From positions 1,364,001-1,428,000 of the forward strand of contig NZ_CP118950.1 in NCBI RefSeq assembly GCF_029024465.1: DNA of 64,000 nt. Reading direction: 5' to 3'. The DNA is from Lactococcus garvieae subsp. garvieae. GTDB taxonomy: Bacteria; Bacillota; Bacilli; Lactobacillales; Streptococcaceae. Every line of letters starts with the position of its first letter. Position 1 is the first letter of the stretch. Position numbers and translations under genes: made by a program. The notes under the pieces are model-generated. The model searched no databases and was not told where the DNA came from. It saw only the letters and a program-made list of their open reading frames with translations. Shown here piece after piece: positions 1 through 8,889 of this stretch.

Positions 1-483
1 ATGCGGGTCATAATCATGATGATGCCCCTCTTCCCCATGATTGTGCTCGTGCTCTTCTTCTGTTCCAGGGAGTAAAAGGAGACCCTGAGTGCCTTCAATA
101 ATTTTTGGATTATCTTTCTTCCATGAAGCTTTAGATTTATTGACCCATGTTTCCATATTTTCATTATGGTACACAAAGACATCTGAGTTGCGAATTGTTG
201 TCATATCTTTTGCTGAGGGCTCATAATCATGTGGCTCAGACCCTGCCGGAACCAGCAGTTTAACATCGCCTTCATCTCCCACAATATTCTTTGTAAATTC
301 ATAGACTGGATAAAAGCTTGTAACAATGGACAATTTATCACTGTTTGAATTTGTTGTGTTTTTATTTTGAGCAGTGTGACAAGCGGTGAGCAAGCTTAAT
401 GATGCGATGCCTAATAAAACTACTCCTATTTTTTTCTTATGATTAAACTCTCTTTTTTTCTTTTCCTTATAAAATATTACCAC
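1..483 (-). CDS. adcA: Zinc ABC transporter substrate-binding lipoprotein (AdcA/ZitS type), partial
   Basis: The first 161 residues are visible; the 3' part lies beyond the window edge. A lysine-rich start is followed by a hydrophobic stretch and a lipobox (LLTAC), so the mature protein is a lipid-anchored extracellular receptor. The periplasmic-binding fold follows, and residues about 145-161 are the His/Glu/Asp-rich loop (HEHNHGEEGHHHDYDPH) typical of AdcA/ZnuA zinc receptors. I chose the GTG at 483 because no ATG lies in frame upstream of the lipobox and an AGGAG sits 7 nt before it. That gives an unusually long n-region of about 19 residues. An IS110 element ends only about 9 bp upstream, and the zinc-regulated promoter now lies on its far side. 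Confidence 0.85.
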   Translation of the reverse strand, partial: MVIFYKEKKKREFNHKKKIGVVLLGIASLSLLTACHTAQNKNTTNSNSDKLSIVTSFYPVYEFTKNIVGDEGDVKLLVPAGSEPHDYEPSAKDMTTIRNSDVFVYHNENMETWVNKSKASWKKDNPKIIEGTQGLLLLPGTEEEHEHNHGEEGHHHDYDPH

Positions 484-492
484 CTATATTCT

Positions 493-849
493 CCTCGTAT
501 AATATATTTTATGGGTATTTTTCACCCCAATTTTCTAACAATTGTTATCGTTTTACTTGACTATTGTGACGTTTCCCAGAATAATTATTCTTAGGAATGG
601 ACTCAAAAGGAATATGCTAACTCTCCTTGTTGCTTCGTCTTCTTCATAAGTCTGCGACCCGAGCTGTATCAAATCTTCCAACTCACTAGCTGTTTCCACC
701 GTGATTACTCTGCTCTTAGTAGCGAGCAGGCGGTAAGTAATCGCTGTGATGGGTATTCTAATAAGCGAGGATGAAGGGATACAGAGTTCTGGGGAATCTC
801 TCAGTAGTCAAGTATAGTTTCCTAATCAAATGAAAGGAGGTCCTTCCAA
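493..849 (+). ncRNA. Candidate bridge RNA region of IS110 copy 1
   Basis: This non-coding left end of the IS is G+C-richer than its flanks and has inverted segments, for example around 690-760. In characterised IS110 elements this position encodes the bridge RNA that guides donor and target recognition. The call is by position and family only. I could not fold the RNA or locate guide loops, and its boundaries are unknown. Confidence 0.4.
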
Positions 850-2109
850 ATGAAATGTTTTGTCGGTTTAGACGTCAGCTCTACCAAACTCGATGTGTGC
901 ATCATGTCAAATGACACGGAACTTGGAGTCTTGTACGCTGCTTCACTTACCAATGATATGATTGGTGCTTCTGAAATCAAAGAACAAGTACTCTCACTTA
1001 ACGAAAAGTATGAATTTAATAGAGTCGTCATTGGCATGGAAGCCACATCCCTCTACAGTTTTCATCCTGCAATGTTCTTCCACGAAGACTCGGAGTTAAA
1101 GCAGCTCGGAGTCGAGGTCATGGTGGAACAACCAGCCAAAATAAAGAAATATCGTGAGGCATTCGAAGAAAACAAGAATGATACCCTTGATGCTTTCTAC
1201 ATCGCGGATTACTTCCGCATTGAACGCTTTACAAGATCTTATCTTAAAGAAGAAAAGTATCTGGCACTACAACATCTCACAAGAACTCGACTTCAGCTCG
1301 TGGAACAATTAGTACGTACAAAACAACACTTCATTGAAAACATCTACTACAAGTGCAATACGCTCTCTGCGGAATTAAAGAATGAAGAATTGAGTACCTC
1401 TGTTTGGTCTGCCACAATTATGACACTCATGACCGAAGATTACACGCTAGATGAACTCGCAAATACTCCTCTTGAAGATTTCACGGAACTCATCCAGAAA
1501 CTCGGGCGAGGTCGCTTCAAAGCTCCTGAGAAACTTGCAAAAGCAATAAAAGCTGCCATAAAAGGAAGTTACCGCTTATCACTCGTCCAACAAGATTCTG
1601 TCAATATTGTACTCAGTCTCCTTGCTCGCGAAATACGGAGTTTAGAGAAGATGATTAAAGAAATTGATCGAGCCATTGAAGACATGGTAGAAATTATCCC
1701 TGAATACCAATGTTTGACCAGTGTACCTGGTATTGGAAAGGTATTCGCTGCAGGAATTATCGCTGAAATAGGACAGATTGAACGCTTTAAAGACCATCCT
1801 CAAGTCGCTAAATATGCTGGCTTGAATTGGAAAGAAACACAATCTGGCAATACCTCATCTCAAAATACTTCTCTTGCAAAACGAGGCAATCGTTATCTTC
1901 GCTATTACTTAGTTGAAGCCGCCAACTCTGTACGAAGACATAACGTGGAATACGCAGAGTTTTACAAGAAAAAGAAAGATGAAGTCCCCAAACATAAACA
2001 CAAAAGAGCCGTCGTTTTAACCGCAAGAAAACTTGTGCGTCTGGTGGATGTGCTACTACGCAACCACCAACTCTATACGCCACCAAGGAGGTTTATGGAA
2101 GATAATTAG
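850..2109 (+). CDS. IS110-family DEDD transposase
   Basis: This 419-residue recombinase catalyses excision and insertion of the IS. The N-terminal RuvC-like DEDD domain starts at FVGLDVSSTKLDV (first Asp near residue 8), continues with GMEATSLY near residue 62, and has a later acidic pair around NDTLDAFYIADY (about 110-122). A central coiled segment leads to the C-terminal Transposase_20 domain, with the helix-hairpin-helix-like LTSVPGIGKVFAAGIIAEIG at about 287-306 and a conserved Ser/Gly-rich stretch (AGLNWKETQSG, about 327-337). The start ATG has a strong AAAGGAGG upstream. The length is normal for the family and the frame is intact, so the element may be active. The protein is identical to that of copy 2. 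Confidence 0.93.
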   Translation: MKCFVGLDVSSTKLDVCIMSNDTELGVLYAASLTNDMIGASEIKEQVLSLNEKYEFNRVVIGMEATSLYSFHPAMFFHEDSELKQLGVEVMVEQPAKIKKYREAFEENKNDTLDAFYIADYFRIERFTRSYLKEEKYLALQHLTRTRLQLVEQLVRTKQHFIENIYYKCNTLSAELKNEELSTSVWSATIMTLMTEDYTLDELANTPLEDFTELIQKLGRGRFKAPEKLAKAIKAAIKGSYRLSLVQQDSVNIVLSLLAREIRSLEKMIKEIDRAIEDMVEIIPEYQCLTSVPGIGKVFAAGIIAEIGQIERFKDHPQVAKYAGLNWKETQSGNTSSQNTSLAKRGNRYLRYYLVEAANSVRRHNVEYAEFYKKKKDEVPKHKHKRAVVLTARKLVRLVDVLLRNHQLYTPPRRFMEDN

Positions 2110-2250
2110 TTTTATCTGCACAATTCCTTGTCTAGCCTAGTAAAATTTGCCAAATTTTACTAGATTCTTTCGTGCTGTCTTTTTTCAAGATTTTTACTCA
2201 GAATCTAGCAACTTATCATTTGACTTAATACCACTAGACTTATTTTTTAG

Positions 2251-2298
2251 TTTACTGGTTAAGTATATCTCATTCTTTTTATTATGTCAACCAGTTAA
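2251..2298 (-). promoter_or_regulatory. Zinc-responsive adcA promoter with two AdcR/ZitR boxes
   Basis: On the minus strand there is a consensus promoter: TTGACA (2290-2285), a 17-bp spacer and TATACT (2267-2262). Two near-perfect copies of the AdcR/ZitR operator TTAACYRGTTAA overlap its elements, one at 2287-2298 over the -35 and one at 2251-2262 beside the -10, each with one mismatch. This is the layout of zinc-repressed lactococcal and streptococcal zinc-uptake promoters. The gene it should drive is now 1.75 kb away behind the IS. Confidence 0.85.
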
Positions 2299-2327
2299 CT
2301 ATTTTTTGAAATTTGTGCTCAAAATAA

Positions 2328-2365
2328 AACAGCTGAAGGAGCCTTTTCCTTCAGCTGTTTTTTTA
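2328..2365. terminator. Bidirectional Rho-independent terminator
   Basis: A 13-bp stem (AACAGCTGAAGGA pairing with TCCTTCAGCTGTT) is followed by seven or more T on the plus strand. A T-rich stretch lies on the other side, so it can also stop the minus-strand nrnA transcript ending at 2399. Confidence 0.85.
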
Positions 2366-2398
2366 TAAAAGTTTTTAACAAAGTACTTCTACTACTTT

Positions 2399-3322
2399 CT
2401 ATCCCAAATTATCTTGCAACTCCTGCCAGATTTGTTCGTTTTCTTCCAAAGAATATGAGTTGGCGCCGGAAGCTAAAGCGTGTCCGCCTCCATCGTGCTT
2501 TTTAGCAATTTCATTGATGGGTACGGTTTTTGAACGCATCCGTACGCGATAGTGTCCGTCTGCTTGTTCAACGAAAATCGCCCATGATTTTACATCGCGA
2601 ATACTTCCTGGTGTCCCTACGATACTTGAAGTTTCGGAATCTCGTAAATTAAATCTTTCCAAGACTTCTTTACTTAAAAGCACACGTCCTGCACCATTTT
2701 CGGAAATTTCAAGATTTTCGTAAACATAGCCTTGCAAACGTGCGACCTTCATATCAAACGAGGTCATTTCTCGCCCTAAAGCTGGACGGTCAAAGTCAAA
2801 TTCCGCAAGCTTACTTGCCAGATAAAGGGTTTGTGCTGAGGTTGCTGGATAAAGGAAACGTCCCGTATCACCAACAATTCCGCCATAAAGGAGTCGCGCG
2901 GCTTCTTCATTCAAAGCTAAATCATGATTCAATGCGAAATCTGTGATAATCTCCGAAGCCGAACTCCGGTCTGGCTCAACCAGACGTAAGTCTCCGTAAG
3001 CATCATCATTTGGATGATGGTCTATTTTAATCACATAATCTGCCTGCATCCATCTGTCATCATCAATCCGTGGTGTATTTGCTGTATCACAGACGATACT
3101 AAGATAGTTTGTCCCCGGCTCCAGCTCCACTTGATCCATCTCTGCCAAATAAGTAAGCGTTGGTTCATCATACCCTACAGCATAGATTTTCTTTTCCGGA
3201 AAATTCGCTCTCAGGATCGCACGCAAACCACACTGAGAACCTAGCGCATCTGGATCGGGATTTTTATGACGATGAATGAGGATGGTATCGTATTCTTTGA
3301 TTTTTGTAAGTATTTCTTTCAT
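2399..3322 (-). CDS. nrnA: DHH-family oligoribonuclease / pAp phosphatase (NrnA)
   Basis: This 307-residue cytoplasmic protein degrades very short RNA (nanoRNA) and dephosphorylates pAp in Firmicutes. The DHH domain holds metal-ligand motifs HRHKNPDPDALGS (residues 17-29), CDTA near 79 and the signature KIDHHPNDD near 98. The DHHA1 domain carries the substrate-binding GGGHALASGA near 275. The length is typical. It lies just downstream of a YtoI-like gene (12 nt), the same neighbourhood as in Bacillus, so the two are probably co-transcribed and end at the 2328-2365 terminator. Confidence 0.92.
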   Translation of the reverse strand: MKEILTKIKEYDTILIHRHKNPDPDALGSQCGLRAILRANFPEKKIYAVGYDEPTLTYLAEMDQVELEPGTNYLSIVCDTANTPRIDDDRWMQADYVIKIDHHPNDDAYGDLRLVEPDRSSASEIITDFALNHDLALNEEAARLLYGGIVGDTGRFLYPATSAQTLYLASKLAEFDFDRPALGREMTSFDMKVARLQGYVYENLEISENGAGRVLLSKEVLERFNLRDSETSSIVGTPGSIRDVKSWAIFVEQADGHYRVRMRSKTVPINEIAKKHDGGGHALASGANSYSLEENEQIWQELQDNLG

Positions 3323-3333
3323 AACTTCTTTCC

Positions 3334-4614
3334 TTATGTAATTTGTAGATTTACAACTGCTTTGGCGATGATATTGATGACATAATAAATTTCTATATCT
3401 ACAACCGCGCCTAAACGTGTCTCGTTGATGACTTTGGGATAAATTTCCAAGAGATTATCAATCGCGACCGTGCCCATCACGTTGAGATTCATTGACTCTA
3501 GGATAACATTTCTGCGCCGTCTTTTGTCAAGCGTTCTTTGAACCACGATGGCCACGATTTCACTCAAGGCAGCACTGGAAATATTTCCGACATTGTTGAC
3601 CATGAGCGGCTCAACCATGACGGTATAAGCAGAACCTTTTTCACTGATCTTACTGGACATATCTTCACTAAAGGTATGTGTCACTTGGCTTTCTTCTTGA
3701 CTTCTTTGAAGACTTTCTAGCACTTCAGACTTGGTCACCACCCCAGCATAGGTATAGTCCTTATTCACGATCGGCATGATGTCGTAACCTTCATGAATCA
3801 TTTTTTGAGAAATGCTTGCAACCGTCATTTTTTGCTTGGCAACAGCGGGATAGTTCATCAGTTTGTTTATCTGCGTGTCCAGACTTTTATGGGCAATATC
3901 GCGCATACTGACAACGCCAACCACCACGCGATGTGGATTGACTACTACAAAACGACTTAAATTTGTCCGCTTCATCAGTTCCATGAAGTCTTTTACCGTA
4001 TCTTCTTCACGTAATGCAGGGCGGTGGTCGTGGGAAATTTCAGCTACTGTGATGATATCTTTCTTTATCAATTCATTTGCTAAGGCGTGGCTAATACGAT
4101 TTGCAACTGTAAAGGTGTCGTATGTCGCACGCATGAGCGGAATCCCCATCTCATTTGCATAATCAATAACATCCTGATCAACATCGAAACCACCTGTAAC
4201 GAGCACAGCACTTTGACCATGCAGGGCCATACTCTGAATATCCTTACGGTCACCTACAATCATCAAACTGTTTTTCATTAAAAACTTTTTCACACTTTCC
4301 GGCTGCATGGCACCGATGGAAAATCGACTAAATTCAACCTCAAGTCCAGCATGTCCCCCCAAGATCTCTGCACTGGCAATTTCAGCAATTTTTCCAAAAG
4401 TCAACTTATGGTTACGTTTCTGTCCTTTCACTGATACTCGAACAGTACCTGATCGGTCATTAACCGCAACCAACCCTCGATTTTCTGCTTCTTTAATGGC
4501 ACGATAAGCTGTGCCATCTGCCACCTTCAAGCGATTAGCGATACTACGGACACTGACTTGCTTGCCAATGTCAAGTTTTTCTATATAAGTAAGAATTTCT
4601 TCGTGTTTAGACAT
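3334..4614 (-). CDS. HTH-DRTGG-CBS-hotdog regulator (YtoI-like)
   Basis: This 426-residue protein has an N-terminal winged-helix domain (about 1-60, with KVADGTAYRAIKEAENRGLV as recognition region). A DRTGG domain follows (about 70-185, VTGGFDVD), then paired CBS domains (about 195-315, VVVNPHRVVVGVVSMRDIA and DYTYAGVVTKSEVLESL), then a hotdog/thioesterase-like C-terminus (about 330-426). The order matches B. subtilis YtoI, a presumed ligand-sensing regulator whose target is not established. The stop of the GNAT gene overlaps its start by 8 nt, so translation is probably coupled. Confidence 0.85.
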   Translation of the reverse strand: MSKHEEILTYIEKLDIGKQVSVRSIANRLKVADGTAYRAIKEAENRGLVAVNDRSGTVRVSVKGQKRNHKLTFGKIAEIASAEILGGHAGLEVEFSRFSIGAMQPESVKKFLMKNSLMIVGDRKDIQSMALHGQSAVLVTGGFDVDQDVIDYANEMGIPLMRATYDTFTVANRISHALANELIKKDIITVAEISHDHRPALREEDTVKDFMELMKRTNLSRFVVVNPHRVVVGVVSMRDIAHKSLDTQINKLMNYPAVAKQKMTVASISQKMIHEGYDIMPIVNKDYTYAGVVTKSEVLESLQRSQEESQVTHTFSEDMSSKISEKGSAYTVMVEPLMVNNVGNISSAALSEIVAIVVQRTLDKRRRRNVILESMNLNVMGTVAIDNLLEIYPKVINETRLGAVVDIEIYYVINIIAKAVVNLQIT

Positions 4615-5176
4615 GAGATACTCCTAAGACTTGATTTCCTTTTTTGATGACATACTCCTCGAAAACAGAGATGCGCCCCTTATTATATTGTGTACTGCCT
4701 TTAAAACGGCCAATGCGCTTATAGCCCACTTTTTGAGCCACCTGTATCGAGCTGAAATTTTCCCGATCACAATGAAGCACAAGTTGTTTCAGCCCAATCT
4801 TTCTAAGACCAACTTCAGTTAAGGAAGCAAGCGCCTCTGTCATCAGGCCTTGATTCCAATATTTTTTGTGAAGCACGTAGGATAACTCTGCTGTGCCTTT
4901 TTGCTCAATTAGCTTTGAAAACTGAATCAAACCAATCATTTTTTGCTCTGCTTTTAGTTCGATTGCCCATTTACCTAAAGGCTCTTTCATGAAATGATTT
5001 GCAATGACAAATCTGGTATGTGTGAGATTCGGATGGGGATTAAAGACAAATCGAAGATTGCTTGAATCAGAGCTGTACTCAAACATGTCTGCTGCGTCAG
5101 ACATGACAAAAGGACGAAGCCAAAGTCTGCTGGTTTCAATCTTTTGATGTTCTGCAAGTTTTACATTGATGTTCAT
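4607..5176 (-). CDS. GNAT acetyltransferase, RimJ/RimL type
   Basis: This 189-residue N-acetyltransferase-like protein starts with the ETSRLWLRPF motif typical of the RimJ/RimL branch. The acetyl-CoA-binding core is YVLHKKYWNQGLMTEAL (about 105-121), and it ends with the LVLHCDRENFSSIQVAQKVG region common to this branch. The substrate cannot be read from sequence; ribosomal-protein or small-molecule acetylation are both possible. It is the first gene of the leftward run GNAT, ytoI-like, nrnA. Confidence 0.82.
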   Translation of the reverse strand: MNINVKLAEHQKIETSRLWLRPFVMSDAADMFEYSSDSSNLRFVFNPHPNLTHTRFVIANHFMKEPLGKWAIELKAEQKMIGLIQFSKLIEQKGTAELSYVLHKKYWNQGLMTEALASLTEVGLRKIGLKQLVLHCDRENFSSIQVAQKVGYKRIGRFKGSTQYNKGRISVFEEYVIKKGNQVLGVSHV

Positions 5177-5240
5177 TTCACTGTTCCAGATTCTGATTTT
5201 TAATAAGCCTATTATATCACGTTACTTCTACTATCTGTGA

Positions 5241-5255
5241 TATAATTTCATTACT
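5241..5255 (+). promoter_or_regulatory. Extended -10 promoter next to the menF start
   Basis: TGATATAAT ends at 5246, only 9 nt before the menF ATG, with no purine-rich ribosome-binding site between. Transcription would start about 3-5 nt before the ATG, giving a leaderless or nearly leaderless mRNA. No good -35 was found, as is usual for extended -10 promoters. Confidence 0.6.
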
Positions 5256-6392
5256 ATGAATTATAGACGGATAAATCTCAAATTAGAGCACCCGCTTGCC
5301 TTTTGGTCTGCTTTCCCTGACCCTAGTGAGCGTTTTTTTTGGTACGATAGCCAAAAGCAAACGTTGATCATTGCCAGTCAACGCTTGCAAGCTGTGCAAG
5401 AACAAGATATCGCAAACTATCCTTACGTTTTCTATAGCCAAAGTTTTTTTGATGAAGTAAAGGATGAGCTATGGCAAGATTTTGGAAACGAGATTGTCGC
5501 TTTTAAGCATTACTTTGTGCAAACACCTACAGAGTCTTATGCCTTGTCCTGTGAATCTCTTCCAGAAATTAGGGACGAAAAAGGAAGTAAACTGTCCCAC
5601 AGCTATACAGAAGAAGCTTCGGATTATCAAGAGTGGCAAAGTCTTTACCAAAAGTTACAGGAGAATATTGCGCGTGGCAAAACAATCAAGATCGTCGCTT
5701 CTCGTCAAATTAAATTTACGAGTGAGCAGACTTTTAAGATTGAGCCAGTCCTTGAGCGACTGATAGAAAATAACCCTGCAGCATTTATTTTTGCTTACCA
5801 TAAGTCTGGCAAAACCTTTCTTGGTGCTTCACCTGAAATTTTGGTTCAGAAAGAAGGTAATCATATCCTGAGCTATGCTTTAGCTGGAACCTTTCCACGC
5901 TCCCTCGCTCAGGGCGATACCCGCTTACTTAAAGACCCTAAAAATCTTCATGAACACCAGATTGTTGTCCAAAAGATTAAGAACAAGATGTTGGAGAAAT
6001 CACCCCAAGTTCAGATAGGAGAAACGGGGATAATGGCTCTGAAGAATGTGTATCATCTTCGTACACTCTTATCGACGATTGACACCTCCAATTCTCTAAT
6101 CGACTGGGCCAAGCACCTTCATCCTACACCCGCACTGGGCGGACAGCCTAGTAAAGCGGCACTGGATTTCCTCCGTGTCAATGAAAAACACGAACGCGGA
6201 CTTTATGCGGCACCTTTAGGGTTGATCGATGCTCAAGGAGATGGAACCCTCATTGTTGCTATTCGTTCCGCACTATTTGATGGTAAAACCTGCTACGCTT
6301 ATGCCGGTTGTGGCATTGTTTCCGCTTCAGACTGTCAAGCCGAATTTGATGAAACAAAGATAAAATTAAAAACAATACTCGAGGCACTTTAA
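5256..6392 (+). CDS. menF: Isochorismate synthase
   Basis: This enzyme converts chorismate to isochorismate, the first committed step of menaquinone synthesis. The 378-residue protein is a chorismate-binding enzyme: conserved C-terminal elements are [10 protein letters not shown] (about 188-197), AGTFPRS (about 212), HEHQIVV (about 231), [10 protein letters not shown] (about 288-297) and the final [10 protein letters not shown]. It heads a tightly packed operon, with menD starting 2 nt after its stop. Assignment to menF rather than another isochorismate synthase rests on the adjoining menD-H-B-E-C genes. Confidence 0.93.
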   Translation: MNYRRINLKLEHPLAFWSAFPDPSERFFWYDSQKQTLIIASQRLQAVQEQDIANYPYVFYSQSFFDEVKDELWQDFGNEIVAFKHYFVQTPTESYALSCESLPEIRDEKGSKLSHSYTEEASDYQEWQSLYQKLQENIARGKTIKIVASRQIKFTSEQTFKIEPVLERLIENNPAAFIFAYHKSGKTFLGASPEILVQKEGNHILSYALAGTFPRSLAQGDTRLLKDPKNLHEHQIVVQKIKNKMLEKSPQVQIGETGIMALKNVYHLRTLLSTIDTSNSLIDWAKHLHPTPALGGQPSKAALDFLRVNEKHERGLYAAPLGLIDAQGDGTLIVAIRSALFDGKTCYAYAGCGIVSASDCQAEFDETKIKLKTILEAL

Positions 6393-6394
6393 AA

Positions 6395-8041
6395 ATGAAC
6401 AATGAATATTTAGCACCACTTGTTGATGAATTTTTCAATCTAGGCGTACGTGAAGCTGTATTTAGCCCGGGGTCACGTTCAACTGCTCTTGCCATGCTTT
6501 TTGAAGAGTACGGCAAATATGACACTTACGTCAACATTGATGAACGCTCAGCTGCCTTTTTTGCCCTTGGTATAGCGAAAGCTCAACAACGTCCAGTGGT
6601 TCTTATCTGTACTTCTGGTTCTGCTGCTGCTCACTATCTCCCCGCCATTACTGAAGCGAAACACAGTCGTGTCCCTCTCATTATTTTGACCGCGGATCGG
6701 CCCAATGACTTGCAATTTGTGGGCGCTGCACAAACCGTGAACCAGGCGGATTACTTTGGTAAATTTGTTAACCATTATGAAGAGTTAGCTCACCCCAATG
6801 CTCATAATTTCTGGACTTATCCACGTAAGGTCGCACAACGTGCCTATATGGCATCTACTCATACTCCTGCTGCTGCCGTGCAAATAAATGTGCCTATCAG
6901 TGAGCCTTTGATTCCAGAACTGAACTCGGAACATTACCAAAAAGGCCGCGCGCCTTTCTCTCTCAGTCAAGGGAAAATGCAGCCGCAGTTTGTTCCTGAG
7001 TTAAGTGGCAATGTGCTCATTCTCGCAGGACCCGATAGTAACTCGGATTATCAAAAAGCACTTTTAGACCTTTCAGAAAAGATTCAGGCACCTATTTTAG
7101 CGGATCCTTTGTCTAATTTGCGTAATTTTAGTCATCCCAATATTATTGATGCTTATGACGCTTTTCTCACACAGCCAGAGATCCTCAGCACACTTAAAGT
7201 TGACTGTTTCCTTCAGTTTGGTCAAATCCCTGTATCGAAACGCGTTTTACAATTAATTGCTCACAATTCTCAGGCAGAATATATCCAAGTCGATCCGGCG
7301 CTTGAATACCGCAACCCGAGTCAAACTACGACACAGGTTATCCAAGCTGATGTGGCACTTTTTTGCGCAGCAGCTCAACCTTCAACTGCTGGTAAAACAG
7401 CACTCAAGCAGTGGCAAAACTATCAGCATATCATGCGCCAAAAACTCGATACAGTTAAAGATGAGACTGCACCTTTTGAAGGGCGTTATGTTCAAAGTCT
7501 GCAAAACATGCTCCCTGAGCATGCACAACTTCTTATTTCTAACTCAATGGCCATACGCGATGTGGATTACTTTTGGCGCAGTCGCAAAGCCAATGTTCGT
7601 CTTTTAGGGAATCGTGGCACGAATGGTATTGACGGACAAGAATCAACTGCCTTAGGTATCGCTACAGGCGGACAGCCAACGGTCCTCTTGACCGGTGATC
7701 TCTCCATGCTTCACGATATCAATGGCTTAATCGTAGGTAAAACGCATCAGCTCAACTTAACCATCGTCCTTTTCAACAATGATGGTGGCGGAATTTTCCA
7801 CCATCTGGCACAAAAGGGGCAACCGCATTTTGACTATCTGTTCTCAACGCCACACGGTTTGGATTTTGGTGGTTTAGCCCAGTTGGTGGGCTTGGATTAT
7901 CATCTCGTGGAAGATTATCAAGACTTTGAAAAACAATTCAGTCAAAGCTTTACTCGAAAAGGTATTCATCTGTTGGAAATTAAAACGGACAAGGACGTGA
8001 GCTTAGACTTGCACAAAAAATATACGACTTATGCTATTTGA
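6395..8041 (+). CDS. menD: SEPHCHC synthase
   Basis: This thiamine-diphosphate enzyme couples isochorismate with 2-oxoglutarate. The 548-residue protein starts with the MenD signature [10 protein letters not shown] (about 25-34) and carries the catalytic Glu in [13 protein letters not shown] (about 49-61). The C-terminal cofactor motif is [12 protein letters not shown] followed by [10 protein letters not shown] (about 435-470). Length and domain order (PYR, central, PP) are normal. Its last 11 nt overlap the menH start, so translation is probably coupled. Confidence 0.95.
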   Translation: MNNEYLAPLVDEFFNLGVREAVFSPGSRSTALAMLFEEYGKYDTYVNIDERSAAFFALGIAKAQQRPVVLICTSGSAAAHYLPAITEAKHSRVPLIILTADRPNDLQFVGAAQTVNQADYFGKFVNHYEELAHPNAHNFWTYPRKVAQRAYMASTHTPAAAVQINVPISEPLIPELNSEHYQKGRAPFSLSQGKMQPQFVPELSGNVLILAGPDSNSDYQKALLDLSEKIQAPILADPLSNLRNFSHPNIIDAYDAFLTQPEILSTLKVDCFLQFGQIPVSKRVLQLIAHNSQAEYIQVDPALEYRNPSQTTTQVIQADVALFCAAAQPSTAGKTALKQWQNYQHIMRQKLDTVKDETAPFEGRYVQSLQNMLPEHAQLLISNSMAIRDVDYFWRSRKANVRLLGNRGTNGIDGQESTALGIATGGQPTVLLTGDLSMLHDINGLIVGKTHQLNLTIVLFNNDGGGIFHHLAQKGQPHFDYLFSTPHGLDFGGLAQLVGLDYHLVEDYQDFEKQFSQSFTRKGIHLLEIKTDKDVSLDLHKKYTTYAI

Positions 8042-8858
8042 AGATAAATACATCCAGATTGATTTACTTCACTTTCATGTCAGGATACACGGTCAGGGCG
8101 AGCCAGTTTTAGCCTTACATGGTTTTAGCCAGTCTGCTGCGACTTGGGAAAATTTAGATATACCTGGCTACCAAATCTTTGCTTTAGATCTTGTGGGACA
8201 TGGAAAGTCTAGCAAACCGGAACAACTTGAGCCTTACACTTTGGAAAGCATTTGTGAACAGCTTAGGCAAATCATACAAAGCCTCTTTCAAGAAAAAAGT
8301 TATAGCTTACTGGGTTATTCCATGGGCGGTCGGATTGCACTGCAATTTGCACTCAACTTTCCCGAGCAGCCCATCGAACAACTCATTATCGAATCCGCTG
8401 CCCCTGGCATAGCTGACATTAAACAACGTGAAAAACGTCTACAAGCTGATCTTCGCTTGGCTGAACACATCGAGAAAAATGGTGCTGTCTGGTTCGCCAA
8501 TTATTGGGGGGCGCTCCCAATCTTCCAAAGTCAGCAAAACCTTCCTCAGGAAGAGCAACATAAAATCTGGTCCAGCCGCGCACAAAATGCGCCTCATGCT
8601 CTGGCCCAAACTTTACGTGCTACAGGGCAAGGAAAGCTTCCAGACATCTCAGAGAAACTCCAAGATTTAAAGCTGCCACTCCTTTATATCACGGGTGCTC
8701 TGGATCAAAAATATAAACAAATTGCTGAACAAATCGGTACTTATTCAAAATCGCAAAGCCTGATTGTGGAAGACGCAGGGCATAATGTGCATCTTGAACT
8801 GCCGCAGCATTTTAATTTAATCTTAAAGACACATTTGCATGACTCAGCCATGCTATAA
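8031..8858 (+). CDS. menH: SHCHC synthase, alpha/beta hydrolase
   Basis: This lyase of the alpha/beta-hydrolase fold removes pyruvate from SEPHCHC to give SHCHC. The 275-residue protein shows the oxyanion region [11 protein letters not shown] (about 28-38), the nucleophile elbow GYSMGG (about 94-99) and a terminal catalytic His in [10 protein letters not shown] (about 246-255). The ATG overlaps the end of menD. Its stop lies inside the -10 of a possible internal promoter for menB. Confidence 0.9.
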   Translation: MLFEDKYIQIDLLHFHVRIHGQGEPVLALHGFSQSAATWENLDIPGYQIFALDLVGHGKSSKPEQLEPYTLESICEQLRQIIQSLFQEKSYSLLGYSMGGRIALQFALNFPEQPIEQLIIESAAPGIADIKQREKRLQADLRLAEHIEKNGAVWFANYWGALPIFQSQQNLPQEEQHKIWSSRAQNAPHALAQTLRATGQGKLPDISEKLQDLKLPLLYITGALDQKYKQIAEQIGTYSKSQSLIVEDAGHNVHLELPQHFNLILKTHLHDSAML

Positions 8859-8859
8859 T
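8851..8859 (+). promoter_or_regulatory. Possible internal promoter before menB
   Basis: TGCTATAAT is a perfect extended -10 overlapping the menH stop codon, 31 nt before the menB ATG. It would let menB-E-C be expressed apart from menF-D-H. It is read by eye and untested. Confidence 0.45.
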
Positions 8860-8889
8860 GAATAAATAAACAAAAAAAGGAGACAAACT

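Larger units (their letters stand above)
493..2244 (+). mobile_element. IS110-family insertion sequence, copy 1 (1752 bp)
   Basis: The ends are set by where identity with the second copy (26703-28454, inverted) starts and stops: both intervals are 1752 bp and encode the same transposase. No terminal inverted repeat or target duplication is obvious, which fits the family. The long non-coding part (about 357 bp) is upstream of the transposase and only 135 bp is downstream, the arrangement of the IS110 group rather than the IS1111 group. It is inserted between the zinc promoter (2251-2298) and adcA. The exact ends are uncertain by a few bases because flank bases may match by chance. Confidence 0.9.

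Noticed and set aside
1808-2086. Minus-strand frame of 92 codons inside the IS110 transposase gene
   Set aside because: It is antisense to a clear transposase, appears in both IS copies for that reason, and has no ribosome-binding site or recognisable motif.
2147-2368. Plus-strand frame crossing the right end of IS110 copy 1
   Set aside because: It spans the IS end, the zinc promoter and a terminator. It is an accident of the insertion.
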